DNA of 48,570 nt, taken from positions 1-48,570 of the forward strand of contig NZ_JAFBED010000018.1 of NCBI RefSeq assembly GCF_016908565.1, in the 5' to 3' direction. Positions within the stretch are counted from its first letter, which is position 1. Each line of letters starts with the position of its first letter. Below, piece by piece: positions 13,762 to 26,559 of this stretch. Origin of the DNA: Sutcliffiella tianshenii. GTDB lineage: Bacteria; Bacillota; Bacilli; Bacillales; Bacillaceae_I. The notes below the pieces were generated by a model. That model had not been told where the DNA came from and ran no database searches. It saw nothing but the letters and a program-made list of their open reading frames with translations. The translations under genes and the position numbers were made by a program.

Positions 13762-14159
13762 CACGCACTGTAAGAATTATTCATTTCAGTTTTTTCCAGT
13801 ATGGTTTGTTGTTATACATCCTTGATTTGTTGTGTTTATTTATATAGAAGAAAGTCGTTTTGTTTGAACTCTGAATCAAAATAATTTTTCAATTCTTACT
13901 AAGCCCCCTGTTGATTTCCGTTTCAGGGGTTCGCTTTCCGCGGGCGGTCTCTGGAGCCTCCTCGGCGCTTTGCGCCTGTGGGGTCTCCTTCGACGCGCTG
14001 CTTCCGCAGGAGTCTCACCCCTTGCACTTCAATCAACAGGGTGAGAGTGGGAATTCATTATGTGTTTCACTGAAAGGTGAGAATATACTTTACCTTCACT
14101 AATGAAGATCTAAATAAATAATGAACATTGCATTTCTTAAAATAAAAAATTTCTACATA
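13762..14159. other. Gene-free stretch between tuf terminator and rpsJ promoters
   Basis: About 400 bases without a credible gene. AT-rich DNA flanks the GC-rich 136-bp dispersed repeat at 13906-14041. In Bacillus subtilis a separate gene (ybaC) lies between tufA and rpsJ; I find no trace of it here. Confidence 0.7.
13906..14041. repeat. 136-bp GC-rich element with 11-bp terminal inverted repeats
   Basis: The ends CCCTGTTGATT (13906-13916) and AATCAACAGGG (14031-14041) are perfect inverted repeats. The interior is GC-rich and partly self-complementary (CTTTCCGCGGG..., CCTCCTCGGCGC, TTTGCGCCTG, CCGCAGGAGTCTC), in sharp contrast with its AT-rich flanks. I recognise this sequence type as a dispersed intergenic repeat common in Bacillus-group genomes. 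It has no transposase and is too short to move by itself. A 63-codon open frame through it has no protein-like features. Confidence 0.8.
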
Positions 14160-14193
14160 TAAAAAAACCGGCACCCCATTGGGATGCCGGCTT
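14160..14193 (-). terminator. Intrinsic terminator after tuf
   Basis: A hairpin with 10-base arms (CCGGCATCCC / GGGGTGCCGG, loop AATG) is followed on the minus strand by seven T residues. It ends the str operon 25 bases after the tuf stop and separates it from the S10 operon. Confidence 0.92.
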
Positions 14194-14217
14194 TGAAAGA
14201 TCTATTCAGGTCAAGAA

Positions 14218-15408
14218 TTACTCTTGGATAGTAGCAACTACGCCAGCGCCTACTGTACGTCCACCTTCACGAATAGAGAACTTAGTTCCTTCTTCGATAG
14301 CGATTGGAGCGATAAGCTCAACTGTCATTTCGATGTTGTCACCAGGCATAACCATTTCTACGCCTTCAGGAAGGTTACAAATACCAGTTACGTCAGTTGT
14401 ACGGAAGTAGAACTGAGGACGGTAGTTTGTGAAGAATGGAGTGTGACGTCCACCCTCTTCTTTAGACAATACGTAAACTTCAGCTTTGAACTTTGTGTGT
14501 GGAGTGATTGTACCAGGCTTAGCTAATACTTGTCCACGTTGGATATCGTCACGAGCAACCCCACGAAGAAGTGCACCGATGTTGTCTCCAGCTTCAGCAT
14601 AGTCAAGAAGCTTACGGAACATTTCTACTCCAGTTACAGTAGTAGATTTAGGCTCTTCAGTTAAACCGATGATTGCAACAGTGTCACCAACTTTAACTTG
14701 TCCACGCTCAACACGTCCAGTAGCAACTGTTCCACGTCCAGTGATAGAGAACACGTCCTCAACTGGCATCATGAATGGCTTTTCAGTGTCACGAGCTGGT
14801 GTTGGGATGTACTCATCAACTGCAGCCATAAGCTCAACGATTCTTTCTTCCCACTCAGCGTCTCCTTCAAGAGCTTTAAGAGCAGAACCTTTGATTACAG
14901 GAACATCGTCTCCAGGGAAATCGTACTCAGAAAGAAGGTCACGAACTTCCATTTCAACTAATTCTAGTAATTCTTCGTCGTCAACCATGTCGCATTTGTT
15001 CAAGAATACAACTAGGTGAGGTACACCAACTTGACGAGAAAGAAGGATGTGCTCACGAGTTTGTGGCATTGGGCCGTCAGCAGCAGATACTACTAGGATT
15101 CCGCCGTCCATTTGAGCAGCACCAGTGATCATGTTTTTAACATAGTCAGCATGTCCTGGGCAGTCAACGTGTGCATAGTGACGGTTTTCAGTTTCGTACT
15201 CAACGTGAGCTGTAGAAATAGTGATTCCACGCTCTCTTTCTTCTGGAGCCGCGTCGATCATGTCATAAGCCATTGCAGCACCTTTACCACTGCGCTTTGC
15301 AAGTACAGTTGTGATTGCAGCTGTTAAAGTTGTTTTACCATGGTCAACGTGTCCGATTGTACCGATATTAGCATGCGTTTTGGATCTATCGAATTTCTCT
15401 TTACCCAT
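14218..15408 (-). CDS. tuf: Elongation factor Tu
   Basis: A GTPase that delivers aminoacyl-tRNA to the ribosome. The 396-residue protein has GHVDHGKT at 19-26, DCPGH at 82-86 and NKCD at 137-140, followed by domains II and III ([13 protein letters not shown]; the [25 protein letters not shown] region bound by kirromycin-class drugs). AAGGAGGA precedes the ATG. A 116-base gap from fusA may hold its own promoter. It is the last gene of the str operon, before a strong terminator. Confidence 0.99.
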   Translation of the reverse strand: MGKEKFDRSKTHANIGTIGHVDHGKTTLTAAITTVLAKRSGKGAAMAYDMIDAAPEERERGITISTAHVEYETENRHYAHVDCPGHADYVKNMITGAAQMDGGILVVSAADGPMPQTREHILLSRQVGVPHLVVFLNKCDMVDDEELLELVEMEVRDLLSEYDFPGDDVPVIKGSALKALEGDAEWEERIVELMAAVDEYIPTPARDTEKPFMMPVEDVFSITGRGTVATGRVERGQVKVGDTVAIIGLTEEPKSTTVTGVEMFRKLLDYAEAGDNIGALLRGVARDDIQRGQVLAKPGTITPHTKFKAEVYVLSKEEGGRHTPFFTNYRPQFYFRTTDVTGICNLPEGVEMVMPGDNIEMTVELIAPIAIEEGTKFSIREGGRTVGAGVVATIQE

Positions 15409-15446
15409 TAGAATATCCTCCTTAGAGTTTCATTAGTTTTTTTATT

Positions 15447-15476
15447 TTTATATGATACATTAACAAGTGATGTCCA
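15447..15476 (-). promoter_or_regulatory. Possible promoter for tuf
   Basis: In the fusA-tuf gap, TGGACA (15476-15471) and TATAAA (15452-15447) are 18 bases apart. Each box has one mismatch to SigA consensus. A separate tuf promoter would fit the higher demand for EF-Tu, but this is weak evidence. Confidence 0.35.
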
Positions 15477-15524
15477 CTTATTAACCTACATACTATTTAT
15501 AAAACAAGATTAGGTGAAAATCAA

Positions 15525-17603
15525 TTATTCACCTTTATTTTTTTTGATGATTTCTTCAGAAATCGATTTTGGTACTTCTTCGTAGTGATCGAAATGCATT
15601 GTGAACACTCCGCGTCCTTGTGTGTTAGAACGTAGGGATGTTGCATATCCGAACATTTCGGATAGTGGAACCATTGCGCGAACAACTTGAGCGTTACCGC
15701 GAGCTTCCATACCTTCAACGCGTCCACGACGGGAAGTGATACCACCCATGATGTCTCCCATGTACTCTTCAGGAGTTACAACTTCAACTCTCATGACAGG
15801 CTCAAGGATTACCGGGCTACATTTTGATACTGCGTTTTTAAGAGCTAATGAAGCAGCTACTTTAAACGCCATCTCAGAGGAGTCAACATCATGGTAAGAA
15901 CCGTCAACCAATGCAGCTTTTACATCGATTAGAGGGTAACCAGCAAGAACTCCGTTTTTCATGGAATCTTCAAGACCAGCTTGAACAGCAGGTACGTATT
16001 CACGAGGAACTACTCCACCTACGATTTTGTTTTCAAATTCGAACCCTTTTCCTTCTTCGTTTGGTTCGAATTCGATCCAAACGTGTCCGAATTGACCGCG
16101 TCCACCAGATTGACGGGCAAATTTACCCTCGACTCTTGCAGATCCACGGAACGTTTCACGGTACGCTACTTGAGGAGCACCAACGTTTGCTTCTACTTTG
16201 AATTCACGTCTCATACGGTCAACCAGGATGTCAAGGTGAAGCTCACCCATACCTGCGATGATTGTTTGCCCAGTTTCCTGGTCAGTATGTGCACGGAAAG
16301 TAGGATCTTCCTCTTGAAGCTTTTGAAGCGCAGTAGTCATCTTATCTTGGTCAGCCTTGGATTTAGGCTCAACGGATAATTGGATAACCGGCTCAGGGAA
16401 CTCCATGGACTCAAGGATTACTTGGTGTTTATCGTCACATAACGTATCACCAGTAGTAGTGTCCTTTAATCCAACCGCAGCAGCGATGTCACCAGCATAA
16501 ACAACTGGAATCTCTTCACGGCTGTTTGCGTGCATTTGCAGGATACGTCCTACACGCTCACGCTTACCTTTTGTTGAGTTGATTACGTAAGATCCGGAGT
16601 TCAGTGAACCTGAGTACACACGGAAGAACGTTAATTTACCAACATAAGGGTCAGTCATAACTTTGAACGCTAAAGCAGCAAATGGGCCATTATCGGAAGA
16701 TTCAAGAGCTACCTCTTCATCTGAATCCGGTAAAGTTCCTTTGATTGCTGGAACGTCAGTTGGTGCTGGCAGGTAGTCAATTACAGCATCAAGCATTAAT
16801 TGAACACCTTTGTTTTTGAATGCAGAACCACAGATAACCGGGTAGAATTCAACGTCACAAGTACCTTTACGGATAGTCGCTTTCAACTCTTCAGTTGTTA
16901 GCTCTTCTCCTTCTAAGTACTTCATCATCAATTCTTCATCCAATTCTGCTACTGCTTCGACTAAGCGTTGACGATACTCGTCTGCTTGGTCTTTGTACTC
17001 AGCCGGGATTTCTTTCGCTTCGGAACGAGTACCTAAATCGTCTTCGTAGAAGTAAGCAACCATTTCTACAAGGTCGATGATACCTTCAAACTCATCTTCA
17101 GCTCCGATTGGAAGTTGAATTGGATGAGCATTGGCTTGAAGGCGGTCATGGATTGTACCTACAGAATATAAGAAATCTGCACCGATCTTGTCCATTTTGT
17201 TAACGAACACGATACGTGGTACACCATAAGTTGTTGCCTGGCGCCAAACTGTTTCTGTTTGAGGCTCAACACCGGATTGTGCATCAAGAACAGCTACCGC
17301 ACCATCAAGTACACGTAGGGAACGTTCAACTTCAACAGTGAAGTCTACGTGACCAGGTGTATCGATAATGTTTACGCGGTGGCCTTTCCATTGAGCTGTT
17401 GTCGCAGCAGATGTGATCGTGATTCCACGCTCTTGCTCCTGCTCCATCCAGTCCATTTGAGATGCACCTTCATGAGTTTCACCGATTTTGTGAATACGTC
17501 CTGTGTAGAACAAAACACGCTCAGTTGTAGTTGTTTTACCAGCATCAATGTGTGCCATGATACCGATATTACGTGTCTTATCTAAGGAGAACTCTCTTGC
17601 CAT
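15525..17603 (-). CDS. fusA: Elongation factor G
   Basis: The GTPase driving ribosomal translocation, and recycling with RRF. The 692-residue protein has AHIDAGKT at 17-24, DTPGH at 81-85 and NKMD at 135-138, then domain II, and domains III-V with [18 protein letters not shown] and [32 protein letters not shown] near the end. Normal length; nothing in the fusidic-acid regions looks altered. It follows rpsG by 92 nt. Confidence 0.99.
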   Translation of the reverse strand: MAREFSLDKTRNIGIMAHIDAGKTTTTERVLFYTGRIHKIGETHEGASQMDWMEQEQERGITITSAATTAQWKGHRVNIIDTPGHVDFTVEVERSLRVLDGAVAVLDAQSGVEPQTETVWRQATTYGVPRIVFVNKMDKIGADFLYSVGTIHDRLQANAHPIQLPIGAEDEFEGIIDLVEMVAYFYEDDLGTRSEAKEIPAEYKDQADEYRQRLVEAVAELDEELMMKYLEGEELTTEELKATIRKGTCDVEFYPVICGSAFKNKGVQLMLDAVIDYLPAPTDVPAIKGTLPDSDEEVALESSDNGPFAALAFKVMTDPYVGKLTFFRVYSGSLNSGSYVINSTKGKRERVGRILQMHANSREEIPVVYAGDIAAAVGLKDTTTGDTLCDDKHQVILESMEFPEPVIQLSVEPKSKADQDKMTTALQKLQEEDPTFRAHTDQETGQTIIAGMGELHLDILVDRMRREFKVEANVGAPQVAYRETFRGSARVEGKFARQSGGRGQFGHVWIEFEPNEEGKGFEFENKIVGGVVPREYVPAVQAGLEDSMKNGVLAGYPLIDVKAALVDGSYHDVDSSEMAFKVAASLALKNAVSKCSPVILEPVMRVEVVTPEEYMGDIMGGITSRRGRVEGMEARGNAQVVRAMVPLSEMFGYATSLRSNTQGRGVFTMHFDHYEEVPKSISEEIIKKNKGE

Positions 17604-17695
17604 ATGGTATTTCTCCTTCCTAAGTATCGAAATTTTGTTGTTTATACCTAAAGCTGTTAAGTACTTGTCTTAACAGCTCTAGATAATATGTGATT

Positions 17696-18166
17696 TTACC
17701 AACGGTAGTGAGCAAACGCTTTGTTCGCTTCTGCCATTTTGTGCATATCTTCACGCTTTTTAACTGATGCTCCAGTGTTGTTGGCTGCATCTAGGATTTC
17801 GTTAGCTAAACGCTCTTCCATAGTTTTCTCTCCGCGTAGACGGGAGTAGTTAACTAGGTAACGTAGTCCAAGAGTAGTACGACGATCTGGGCGCACCTCT
17901 ACAGGTACTTGGTAGTTCGCTCCACCTACACGACGTGCTCTAACTTCAAGAACAGGCATGATGTTTTTCATCGCTTGTTCGAACACTTCCATAGGTTCTT
18001 GTCCGGAACGCTCACCAACTAGTTTGAATGCATTATAGATGATAGCTTGAGATTTTCCTCTCTTACCATCGATCATTAATTTGTTTACAAGACGAGTTAC
18101 TAACTTGGAGTTATATAACGGATCTGGTAATACGTCTCTTTTTGCAACAGGGCCTTTACGTGGCAT
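17696..18166 (-). CDS. rpsG: 30S ribosomal protein S7
   Basis: S7 nucleates 30S-head assembly and lies at the E site. The 156-residue protein starts [20 protein letters not shown] and has [24 protein letters not shown] and the C-terminal [16 protein letters not shown] place the start at 18166, after AGGAGGATATTAAT; an in-frame ATG at 18187 lies before this ribosome site. It lies 49 nt after rpsL. Confidence 0.97.
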   Translation of the reverse strand: MPRKGPVAKRDVLPDPLYNSKLVTRLVNKLMIDGKRGKSQAIIYNAFKLVGERSGQEPMEVFEQAMKNIMPVLEVRARRVGGANYQVPVEVRPDRRTTLGLRYLVNYSRLRGEKTMEERLANEILDAANNTGASVKKREDMHKMAEANKAFAHYRW

Positions 18167-18215
18167 ATTAATATCCTCCTTTCGCATAACTTAATGTTAA
18201 GCAATTCTCATTCTA

Positions 18216-18638
<423 letters not shown>

Positions 18639-18667
18639 TTATTTTTCCTCCTTCCTCATGTTTTAAG

Positions 18668-18685
18668 ACCACATATCCAGGTGGT
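18668..18685 (-). promoter_or_regulatory. Small hairpin in the rpsL leader
   Basis: The minus strand reads ACCAC-CTGGATAT-GTGGT, a five-base-pair stem with an eight-base loop, 30 bases before the rpsL start. It could be a ribosomal-protein binding site or simply an mRNA structure. No promoter with good boxes was seen in this gap. Confidence 0.35.
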
Positions 18686-18740
18686 TCATTTTAAGGCAAA
18701 AAACAAAGTCTTTGCGAATCTTTACTCACAAAAACAGTTT

Positions 18741-18989
18741 TTATTGAATGATCGCAACAGCCGAGGCACCTACTTCAATCCCGCAAGCCTTCCCGAGTTT
18801 TTTCATCGAGTCAACCTTCACAATTGGAATATTATGTTCCTTTGCAGTTTGGACAACCTTCTGTGTTACTATCACATCGGCATCCTCCGCAATGACAACC
18901 TCTTTTACTGTTCCGGATTTCAGCGCCTTCACTGTTTGCTTAGTACCAACAATGAAGGTGTTTGCCTGTATCACTTTTTCATAAGACAT
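18741..18989 (-). CDS. rplGB: L7Ae-family K-turn RNA-binding protein (YbxF)
   Basis: An 82-residue member of the L7Ae/L30e family, which bind kink-turns in RNA. The B. subtilis homologue YbxF is a ribosome-associated K-turn binder. Visible features are [39 protein letters not shown] and a hydrophobic C-terminus ([13 protein letters not shown]). The start is at 18989, behind GGAGGAT; an in-frame ATG at 19007 lies before that site. It is between rpoC and rpsL, as in other bacilli. Confidence 0.93.
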   Translation of the reverse strand: MSYEKVIQANTFIVGTKQTVKALKSGTVKEVVIAEDADVIVTQKVVQTAKEHNIPIVKVDSMKKLGKACGIEVGASAVAIIQ

Positions 18990-19084
18990 TGATATCCTCC
19001 AAAGCAACAGGTTATATAAGCACCTTTGCTATAGTACCATCTCTTTTTTTAGATGTCAACCCGTTTCTTGAATAACATTGAAAA

Positions 19085-19108
19085 GATTGTCGGGTCGCCC
19101 CGACAATC
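19085..19108 (-). terminator. Probable terminator after rpoC
   Basis: A stem of ten pairs (GATTGTCGGG / CCCGACAATC, loop TCGC on the plus strand) lies just after the rpoC stop. The tract that follows on the minus strand (TTTTCAATG) is short, so termination may be partial and allow read-through to rplGB and the str operon. Confidence 0.6.
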
Positions 19109-19114
19109 CTTCAT

Positions 19115-22100
19115 TTATTCTACCGTTACAAGTTCTTCTTTTCCGACTTCTTTCGTCAGATCGAATTTGCGGTAACGGTTCATACCAGTACCAGCTGGAA
19201 CCAGCTTACCGATGATTACATTCTCTTTCAATCCTAGTAGCTCATCGCGCTTTCCTTTGATGGCAGCGTCTGTTAGGACCCTGGTCGTTTCTTGGAAAGA
19301 TGCCGCAGACAAGAACGAATCTGTTTCAAGAGATGCTTTCGTGATACCGAGTAAGACAGGACGGCCTGTTGCAGGTGTTTTGCCTTCAATCAGTACACGT
19401 TCATTTGCATCAGTGAATTGGTGGACGTCAAGCAGAGTGCCTGGCAATACATCTGTATCACCAGCGTCAATGACACGTACTTTACGCAACATTTGACGTA
19501 CCATAACCTCTACGTGTTTGTCCCCGATTTCTACCCCTTGCATACGGTATACTTTTTGAACTTCAAGCAGTAGGTACTCCTGTACAGAGACCATATCTTT
19601 TACCTTCAGAAGCTCTTTTGGATCAATCGAACCTTCTGTCAGCTCCTGACCGCGAAGCACTTCGGCATTAACGCCTACTTTCAAGCGGGCAGTATAAGGT
19701 ACTGTATAGTTTCTCGTTTCCACTTCACCTTGTACAGTGATTTCTTGCTGACGATCTTTTCCTTCGTTGATGCTAGTGACAACACCATCAATTTCAGAGA
19801 TGACCGCTTGACCTTTCGGATTACGCGCTTCGAAAATCTCCTGGATACGCGGTAAACCTTGTGTAATATCGTCTCCAGCAACCCCACCTGTATGGAAAGT
19901 ACGCATCGTTAACTGAGTTCCCGGCTCACCGATAGACTGGGCAGCGATGATACCGACTGCTTCCCCTACTTCTACCTCAAGACCAGTTGCCAAGTTACGG
20001 CCGTAACATTTCTTACACACACCATGACGGGTGTTACATGTGAATACAGAGCGGATCCAAACATCTTCCACGCCTGCTTCTACGATGATTGTTGCGATGT
20101 CCTCTGTAATCAAGTCGTTTTCTGCTACAAGAACTTCACCAGTTTCCGGGTGTTTGACAGCTTTTCTAGCATAACGGCCGATTAGACGCTCTTCTAACTT
20201 TTCGACTACCTCTGTGCCATCTTTTAGAGATGTGATGTGCAATCCACGGTCTGTCCCACAGTCCATTTCACGGACGATAACATCCTGTGCTACGTCAACA
20301 AGACGACGGGTCAAGTAACCTGAATCGGCAGTTTTAAGTGCTGTATCGGCAAGACCTTTACGCGCACCATGTGTGGAGATGAAGTATTCCAATACCGTCA
20401 GACCTTCACGGAAACTAGATTTGATCGGAAGTTCGATGATACGTCCAGACGGGTTGGCCATCAGTCCACGCATACCTGCCAATTGTGTAAAGTTAGATGC
20501 GTTACCACGGGCTCCGGAATCACTCATCATGAAGATGTGATTCAAGCGTGGCAGAGATTGCATCAGTTTGTTCTGAATAACATCCTTCGCTGCACTCCAG
20601 ATGGAAATAACGCGATCATAGCGCTCTTCCTCTGTGATAAGTCCGCGACGGAACTGCTTAAGAACTGTATCTACTTTCGTTTGTGCTTCAACCAAGATTT
20701 CTTCTTTCTCTTTAAGAACCACGATGTCAGCTACACCAACCGTAATACCGGCTTTGGTAGAGTATCGGAATCCAAGGTTTTTCATGCGGTCAAGCATTTT
20801 GGACGTTTCTGTGATCTTGAAACGCTTGAATACTTCAGCGATGATATTCCCAAGGATTTTCTTCTTAAATGGATCGATAAGCTCTTGTTGTTGAATCGCT
20901 TCTTTTACATTCGCACCCTTTTCAACAAAGTATTTGTCCGGAGTATTAACCTCAAGATTATGCTTTGTCGGTTCGTTGATGTAAGGGAAAGATGGCGGCA
21001 AGATCTCATTGAAGATCATTTTTCCGACAGTTGTAATAAGAAGCTTCTGCTTTTGTTCAGGAGTGAAGGTTTCGTTATCAAGTGACCCTGCATGAACCGC
21101 TACACGTGTATGCAAGTGAACATAGCCATTTGCATAAGCGATCAACGCTTCATTTGTATCCTTGAATACCATACCTTCCCCAACTGCATTTTCACGCTCT
21201 AGGGTTAAGTAGTAGTTACCAAGTACCATATCCTGTGAAGGAGTTACTACAGGCTTACCATCCTTAGGGTTAAGGATGTTCTGGGCAGCAAGCATAAGGA
21301 TGCGCGCCTCAGCCTGAGCTTCTGCAGAAAGCGGTACGTGAACTGCCATTTGGTCTCCGTCAAAGTCCGCATTGTATGCAGTACATACTAGTGGATGAAG
21401 ACGGATAGCACGGCCTTCAACAAGTGTAGGTTCAAATGCTTGAATACCCAGTCTGTGAAGGGTTGGTGCACGGTTCAGTAATACCGGATGCTCTCTGATG
21501 ACAGATTCCAATACGTCCCAAACCTCTGGCTGCACGCGTTCTATCTTGCGTTTCGCACTTTTGATGTTATGCGCAAGGCCGCGTTCGACAAGCTCTTTCA
21601 TTACGAATGGTTTGAATAGCTCAAGAGCCATTTCTTTTGGTAAACCACACTGGTACATTTTTAAGTTTGGCCCTACTACGATAACGGAACGACCGGAATA
21701 GTCAACACGTTTACCAAGCAGGTTCTGACGGAAACGTCCTTGTTTCCCTTTCAGCATATGAGAAAGAGATTTCAACGGTCTGTTACCAGGACCCGTTACA
21801 GGACGGCCGCGACGGCCATTATCAATCAATGCATCAACAGCTTCTTGTAGCATACGTTTTTCGTTTTGTACGATGATGCTTGGAGCACCAAGATCCAACA
21901 AACGTTTTAAACGGTTGTTACGGTTGATTACACGACGGTATAGATCGTTCAAGTCGGAAGTCGCGAAACGACCGCCATCCAATTGAACCATCGGGCGCAA
22001 TTCAGGAGGAATGACCGGAAGGACATCCAGGATCATCCAAGATGGCTCATTGCCGGATCCCCTGAAGGATTCCAATACTTCCAATCGCTTGATCGCTCTA

Positions 22101-22711
22101 GTACGACGTTGTCCTTGAGCAGTTTTAAGCTCTTCTTTCAAGGAGTCTACATCCCTCTCAAGATCGATGTCATGAAGAAGCTTTTTGATCGCTTCTGCAC
22201 CCATGGATGCTTGGAAAGTCTGGCCATACTTTTCACGGTAAGCGCGGAACTCTTTTTCGGAAAGAAGTTGTTTCTTTTCCAAAGGAGTATCCCCTGTTTC
22301 CGTTACTACATAGGACGCAAAGTAGATTACTTCTTCCAACGCACGCGGGGACATGTCAAGAACAAGTCCCATGCGGCTAGGAATACCTTTGAAATACCAG
22401 ATATGGGATACAGGGGCAGCTAGCTCGATGTGACCCATGCGTTCACGACGAACCTTCGCTCTTGTTACTTCCACTCCACAGCGGTCACAGACAACACCCT
22501 TATAACGGACACGTTTGTATTTACCACAGTGACATTCCCAGTCCTTTGTCGGACCGAAGATGCGCTCGCAGAATAACCCATCTTTTTCTGGCTTTAATGT
22601 ACGATAGTTGATTGTTTCAGGCTTCTTCACTTCTCCGAAAGACCAGGATCTGATCTTATCCGGAGAAGCTAGGCCTATCTTCATATACTCAAAATTGTTA
22701 ACATCTAGCAA
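19115..22711 (-). CDS. rpoC: RNA polymerase beta' subunit
   Basis: The catalytic beta' subunit, 1198 residues. The N-terminal zinc site is visible as C60, C62, C75 and C78. The active-site magnesium motif [12 protein letters not shown] lies near residue 450, and the bridge-helix/trigger-loop region includes [28 protein letters not shown] second zinc cluster is formed by the [20 protein letters not shown] residues. It starts 66 bases after rpoB with AGGGAGGT before the start. Length and motifs are those of Bacillus RpoC. Confidence 0.99.
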   Translation of the reverse strand: MLDVNNFEYMKIGLASPDKIRSWSFGEVKKPETINYRTLKPEKDGLFCERIFGPTKDWECHCGKYKRVRYKGVVCDRCGVEVTRAKVRRERMGHIELAAPVSHIWYFKGIPSRMGLVLDMSPRALEEVIYFASYVVTETGDTPLEKKQLLSEKEFRAYREKYGQTFQASMGAEAIKKLLHDIDLERDVDSLKEELKTAQGQRRTRAIKRLEVLESFRGSGNEPSWMILDVLPVIPPELRPMVQLDGGRFATSDLNDLYRRVINRNNRLKRLLDLGAPSIIVQNEKRMLQEAVDALIDNGRRGRPVTGPGNRPLKSLSHMLKGKQGRFRQNLLGKRVDYSGRSVIVVGPNLKMYQCGLPKEMALELFKPFVMKELVERGLAHNIKSAKRKIERVQPEVWDVLESVIREHPVLLNRAPTLHRLGIQAFEPTLVEGRAIRLHPLVCTAYNADFDGDQMAVHVPLSAEAQAEARILMLAAQNILNPKDGKPVVTPSQDMVLGNYYLTLERENAVGEGMVFKDTNEALIAYANGYVHLHTRVAVHAGSLDNETFTPEQKQKLLITTVGKMIFNEILPPSFPYINEPTKHNLEVNTPDKYFVEKGANVKEAIQQQELIDPFKKKILGNIIAEVFKRFKITETSKMLDRMKNLGFRYSTKAGITVGVADIVVLKEKEEILVEAQTKVDTVLKQFRRGLITEEERYDRVISIWSAAKDVIQNKLMQSLPRLNHIFMMSDSGARGNASNFTQLAGMRGLMANPSGRIIELPIKSSFREGLTVLEYFISTHGARKGLADTALKTADSGYLTRRLVDVAQDVIVREMDCGTDRGLHITSLKDGTEVVEKLEERLIGRYARKAVKHPETGEVLVAENDLITEDIATIIVEAGVEDVWIRSVFTCNTRHGVCKKCYGRNLATGLEVEVGEAVGIIAAQSIGEPGTQLTMRTFHTGGVAGDDITQGLPRIQEIFEARNPKGQAVISEIDGVVTSINEGKDRQQEITVQGEVETRNYTVPYTARLKVGVNAEVLRGQELTEGSIDPKELLKVKDMVSVQEYLLLEVQKVYRMQGVEIGDKHVEVMVRQMLRKVRVIDAGDTDVLPGTLLDVHQFTDANERVLIEGKTPATGRPVLLGITKASLETDSFLSAASFQETTRVLTDAAIKGKRDELLGLKENVIIGKLVPAGTGMNRYRKFDLTKEVGKEELVTVE

Positions 22712-22777
22712 GGGGCCTACCTCCCTTATAATCTACAGGTTCTACCCAAATGCTTATCTTTAAAGTCCTGTTGGTCA

Positions 22778-25700
22778 TTAGTCTTTAGCGACAGTTTCTT
22801 TTACTTCTTCTACTTGCTCTGAATCTAAAGAAATTCCTTCGGAAGATTGCTCTTCTTCATCTTCCATATCTCTCATTTCAATCTCTTTTTCATCGCCGGA
22901 CAGGATTTTGACATCCATACCCAAACTTTGAAGTTCTTTGATAAGTACTTTGAAAGATTCAGGAACGCCAGGTTCAGGAACATTTTCACCTTTTACAATC
23001 GCTTCGTACGTTTTCACACGTCCTACCACGTCATCCGATTTTACAGTCAAGATTTCTTGAAGTGTATAAGCAGCGCCATACGCCTCAAGTGCCCAAACTT
23101 CCATCTCCCCGAAACGCTGTCCACCAAATTGCGCTTTACCGCCAAGTGGCTGCTGTGTAACTAGAGAGTAAGGTCCAGTTGAACGGGCATGCAATTTATC
23201 GTCAACCATGTGGGCAAGTTTGATCATATACATGATCCCGACAGACACACGGTTATCAAACGGTTCACCGGTTCTTCCGTCATAAAGGACAGTTTTTGCA
23301 TCTCTTGCCATGCCAGCTTCTTCTAAAGTGCTCCAAACATCTTCTTCACGCGCGCCATCAAATACGGCGGAAGCAACGTGGATACCAAGTGTTCTCGCTG
23401 CCATACCCAAGTGAAGCTCCAATACCTGACCGATATTCATACGGGAAGGAACCCCTAGTGGATTCAACATGATGTCGATTGGTGTGCCATCTGGCAGGTA
23501 AGGCATATCTTCTTCCGGTAAGATACGGGAGATTACCCCTTTGTTACCATGTCGTCCGGCCATTTTATCACCTTCAGAAATTTTACGCTTCTGAACGATG
23601 TAAGCACGAACAAGCTGGTTTACGCCTGGAGGCAGTTCATCTCCGTCTTCACGGTTGAAGACTTTAACATCAAGTACGATTCCGCCACCACCATGAGGGA
23701 CTCTCAGTGATGTATCACGCACTTCTCTTGCTTTCTCTCCGAAGATCGCGTGCAATAGACGCTCTTCCGCTGTAAGTTCCGTTACACCTTTAGGCGTTAC
23801 TTTTCCTACAAGAAGGTCGCCATCCTTCACTTCGGCACCGACTCTGATGATTCCGCGATCATCCAAGTTCTTCAGGGCTTCTTCCCCTACGTTTGGAATA
23901 TCGCGAGTGATTTCTTCCGGCCCAAGCTTTGTATCACGCGCTTCTGATTCATATTCTTCAATATGAATGGAAGTGTATACATCATCTTTAACCAGACGCT
24001 CACTCATGATGATCGCATCCTCATAGTTATATCCATCCCATGTCATGAATCCAACCATTACGTTACGGCCAAGCGCTAGCTCGCCTTTTTCCATGGAAGG
24101 ACCATCAGCAAGGATTTCACCTTTTGTTACTTGATCGCCAACAGAGACGATTGGACGTTGGTTATAGCAAGTACCTTGGTTGGAACGAATGAATTTTTGC
24201 ATTCTGTACTTATCAAGATTCCCTTTAACCTGCTGCCCATCTACTTCTTCCATGCGGCGAACCCATACTTCACGTGCTTCAACGCGTTCTACGACACCTG
24301 GGTGCTTACAGATGACTGCCGCCCCTGAATCTCTTGCAGATACGTGTTCCATACCTGTACCGACAATCGGTGATTCCGGTTGCATCAATGGTACAGCTTG
24401 ACGTTGCATGTTCGCTCCCATAAGCGCACGGTTGGAGTCATCGTTTTCCAAGAAAGGAATACACGCTGTCGCAGCGGAAACAACCTGTTTAGGAGATACA
24501 TCCATATAGTCGATTCTTTCGCTGATTACAACGGTGTTCTCTCCGCGGAAACGGGCAACAACATTCTGATCAAGGAATGTTCCATCTTCCCCTAAACGGG
24601 CATTCGCTTGGGCAACTACATAGTTGTCCTCTTCATCCGCCGTCAAGTAATCAATCTGGTTTGTCACTCTTCCACTTTCAGGGTCGACCCTGCGGTATGG
24701 AGTTTCAATGAATCCAAACTTGTTTACTTTTGCAAAAGAAGAAAGGGAGTTGATCAATCCGATGTTTGGTCCCTCTGGGGTCTCGATCGGACACATACGT
24801 CCATAGTGGGAATAGTGAACGTCACGCACTTCAAAGCCGGCGCGCTCACGCGTCAATCCACCAGGTCCAAGCGCGGATAATCTACGTTTATGTGTTAACT
24901 CTGCCAATGGATTCGTTTGATCCATGAACTGAGAAAGCTGTGAGCTACCAAAGAACTCTTTGATCGATGCGATAACCGGACGGATATTGATCAATTGTTG
25001 AGGCGTGATCGTGTTAGTGTCCTGGATGGACATTCTTTCACGGACTACACGCTCCATTCTGGATAAACCGATGCGGAACTGGTTTTGAAGAAGCTCTCCA
25101 ACAGAACGCAAACGACGGTTACCAAGGTGATCGATATCGTCTGTATCGCCTACACCATGTAAAAGGTTGAAGAAATAACTGATGGAAGAAATGATATCCG
25201 CAGGTGCGATATGCTTCACCTTCTCTTCGATGAAACCATTGCCCAATACCAGGATTTCCTTCTCGCCTTCTGCATCATTAGGTGCATATATCTTAATGGA
25301 TTGCATAGCAACCTCTTCTTCCACTACTCCCGCATGCGGGTGGAAAGAAGTCAGTCCGATGCCATCTTCAAGGTTAGGCAAAATACGGTCCAGGGTTCTG
25401 CGATCCAACAGTGTACCTTTTTCCACGATAATTTCCCCTGTTTCAGGGTCCACTAGCGTTTCAGCAATACGCTGGTTGAAAAGTCTGTTCTTGATATGAA
25501 GCTTTTTATTAATCTTGTATCTTCCAACACTTGCTAAATCATAGCGTTTAGGATCGAAGAATCTAGATTCCAATAAGCTTTTTGCGTTCTCGACCGTTGG
25601 CGGTTCACCAGGGCGTAGACGCTCGTATATTTCTAGTAATGCCTTTTCGGTACTTTCTGTGTTATCCTTATCTAAAGTATTGCGGAGGTACTCGTTTTCA

Positions 25701-26335
25701 CCTAGAAGATCAATGATCTCCTGGTCGGATCCGAATCCAAGCGCACGCAAAAGAACCGTTACTGGTAGTTTACGAGTACGATCAATACGAACATATACAA
25801 CATCTTTTGCATCTGTTTCATACTCTAACCATGCACCACGGTTTGGAATAACAGTAGCCGAAAAGCCTTTTTTACCATTTTTATCTACTTTTCCGCTATA
25901 ATACACACTTGGAGAACGTACTAACTGAGATACAATAACACGTTCTGCTCCATTAATAACGAATGTTCCTGTATCCGTCATTAACGGAAAATCACCCATA
26001 AATACATCCTGGTCTTTTACTTCACCAGTTTCTTTGTTAATGAGACGAACCTTCACACGTAAAGGAGCTGAGTATGTAACATCTCTTTCCTTTGATTCTT
26101 CAACGGAATATTTAGGTTCCCCTAAGCTATAGTCGATGAATTCTAACGATAGATTTCCAGTGAAGTCCTCAATAGGAGAAATATCATGAAACATTTCTCT
26201 CAAACCCTCATCAAGGAACCATTGATAAGAAGAGGTTTGAATTTCTATTAGATTTGGTAATTCTAATACTTCACTAATGCGAGCATAACTTCTGCGTTGG
26301 CGGTGTCGTCCATATTGAACTAGTTGACCTGTCAA
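22778..26335 (-). CDS. rpoB: RNA polymerase beta subunit
   Basis: The beta subunit, 1185 residues from a TTG start. The start is at 26335 ([15 protein letters not shown]) because GAGGGGTG lies just before it and the family begins there; a TTG seven codons upstream would place that site inside the protein. The rifampicin cluster ([30 protein letters not shown]) looks wild type. [13 protein letters not shown] and [32 protein letters not shown] mark the catalytic and C-terminal clamp regions. The acidic C-terminal tail is typical of bacilli. Confidence 0.99.
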   Translation of the reverse strand: MTGQLVQYGRHRQRRSYARISEVLELPNLIEIQTSSYQWFLDEGLREMFHDISPIEDFTGNLSLEFIDYSLGEPKYSVEESKERDVTYSAPLRVKVRLINKETGEVKDQDVFMGDFPLMTDTGTFVINGAERVIVSQLVRSPSVYYSGKVDKNGKKGFSATVIPNRGAWLEYETDAKDVVYVRIDRTRKLPVTVLLRALGFGSDQEIIDLLGENEYLRNTLDKDNTESTEKALLEIYERLRPGEPPTVENAKSLLESRFFDPKRYDLASVGRYKINKKLHIKNRLFNQRIAETLVDPETGEIIVEKGTLLDRRTLDRILPNLEDGIGLTSFHPHAGVVEEEVAMQSIKIYAPNDAEGEKEILVLGNGFIEEKVKHIAPADIISSISYFFNLLHGVGDTDDIDHLGNRRLRSVGELLQNQFRIGLSRMERVVRERMSIQDTNTITPQQLINIRPVIASIKEFFGSSQLSQFMDQTNPLAELTHKRRLSALGPGGLTRERAGFEVRDVHYSHYGRMCPIETPEGPNIGLINSLSSFAKVNKFGFIETPYRRVDPESGRVTNQIDYLTADEEDNYVVAQANARLGEDGTFLDQNVVARFRGENTVVISERIDYMDVSPKQVVSAATACIPFLENDDSNRALMGANMQRQAVPLMQPESPIVGTGMEHVSARDSGAAVICKHPGVVERVEAREVWVRRMEEVDGQQVKGNLDKYRMQKFIRSNQGTCYNQRPIVSVGDQVTKGEILADGPSMEKGELALGRNVMVGFMTWDGYNYEDAIIMSERLVKDDVYTSIHIEEYESEARDTKLGPEEITRDIPNVGEEALKNLDDRGIIRVGAEVKDGDLLVGKVTPKGVTELTAEERLLHAIFGEKAREVRDTSLRVPHGGGGIVLDVKVFNREDGDELPPGVNQLVRAYIVQKRKISEGDKMAGRHGNKGVISRILPEEDMPYLPDGTPIDIMLNPLGVPSRMNIGQVLELHLGMAARTLGIHVASAVFDGAREEDVWSTLEEAGMARDAKTVLYDGRTGEPFDNRVSVGIMYMIKLAHMVDDKLHARSTGPYSLVTQQPLGGKAQFGGQRFGEMEVWALEAYGAAYTLQEILTVKSDDVVGRVKTYEAIVKGENVPEPGVPESFKVLIKELQSLGMDVKILSGDEKEIEMRDMEDEEEQSSEGISLDSEQVEEVKETVAKD

Positions 26336-26373
26336 CTCATTCACCCCTCGTATCAAGCGTTATTAAAGCCAAA

Positions 26374-26411
26374 CAAAAAAATTTTTCAACACAGCATAAA
26401 ACTACCGTGTT
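26374..26411 (-). terminator. Possible attenuator in the rpoB leader
   Basis: The minus strand has AACACGGTA and TATGCTGTGTT-type arms (26411-26388) able to form about nine base pairs, then GAAAAA and seven T residues (26387-26374). It lies 150-190 bases after the rpoB promoter and 39 bases before the rpoB start, so it would act as a premature terminator. Stem includes two G-U pairs, so strength is uncertain. Confidence 0.45.
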
Positions 26412-26559
26412 AAAAAAGAAAAATGGTTTCAATACAGAAAACCACATTTTTTTACATTCGCTCTATTGATTTTACTATCTTTTCCAAGCGTACTAATTTT
26501 ATACATGTGATTGACATAAAATTATTATTGCTCAGAAAAATACATATTGGCATTAAACA

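Noticed and set aside
13911-14102. Plus-strand 63-codon open frame
   Set aside because: It coincides with the 136-bp dispersed repeat, starts inside its terminal repeat and lacks a ribosome site.
19086-19107. Reading the rpoC hairpin as a full stop separating rpoBC from str
   Set aside because: The hairpin is good, but the T tract is poor, so complete termination is not supported; it is kept only as a probable terminator.
20369-21085. Plus-strand open frame of 238 codons inside rpoC
   Set aside because: It is the antisense of a highly conserved essential gene with full-length family match. No ribosome site and no recognisable motif.
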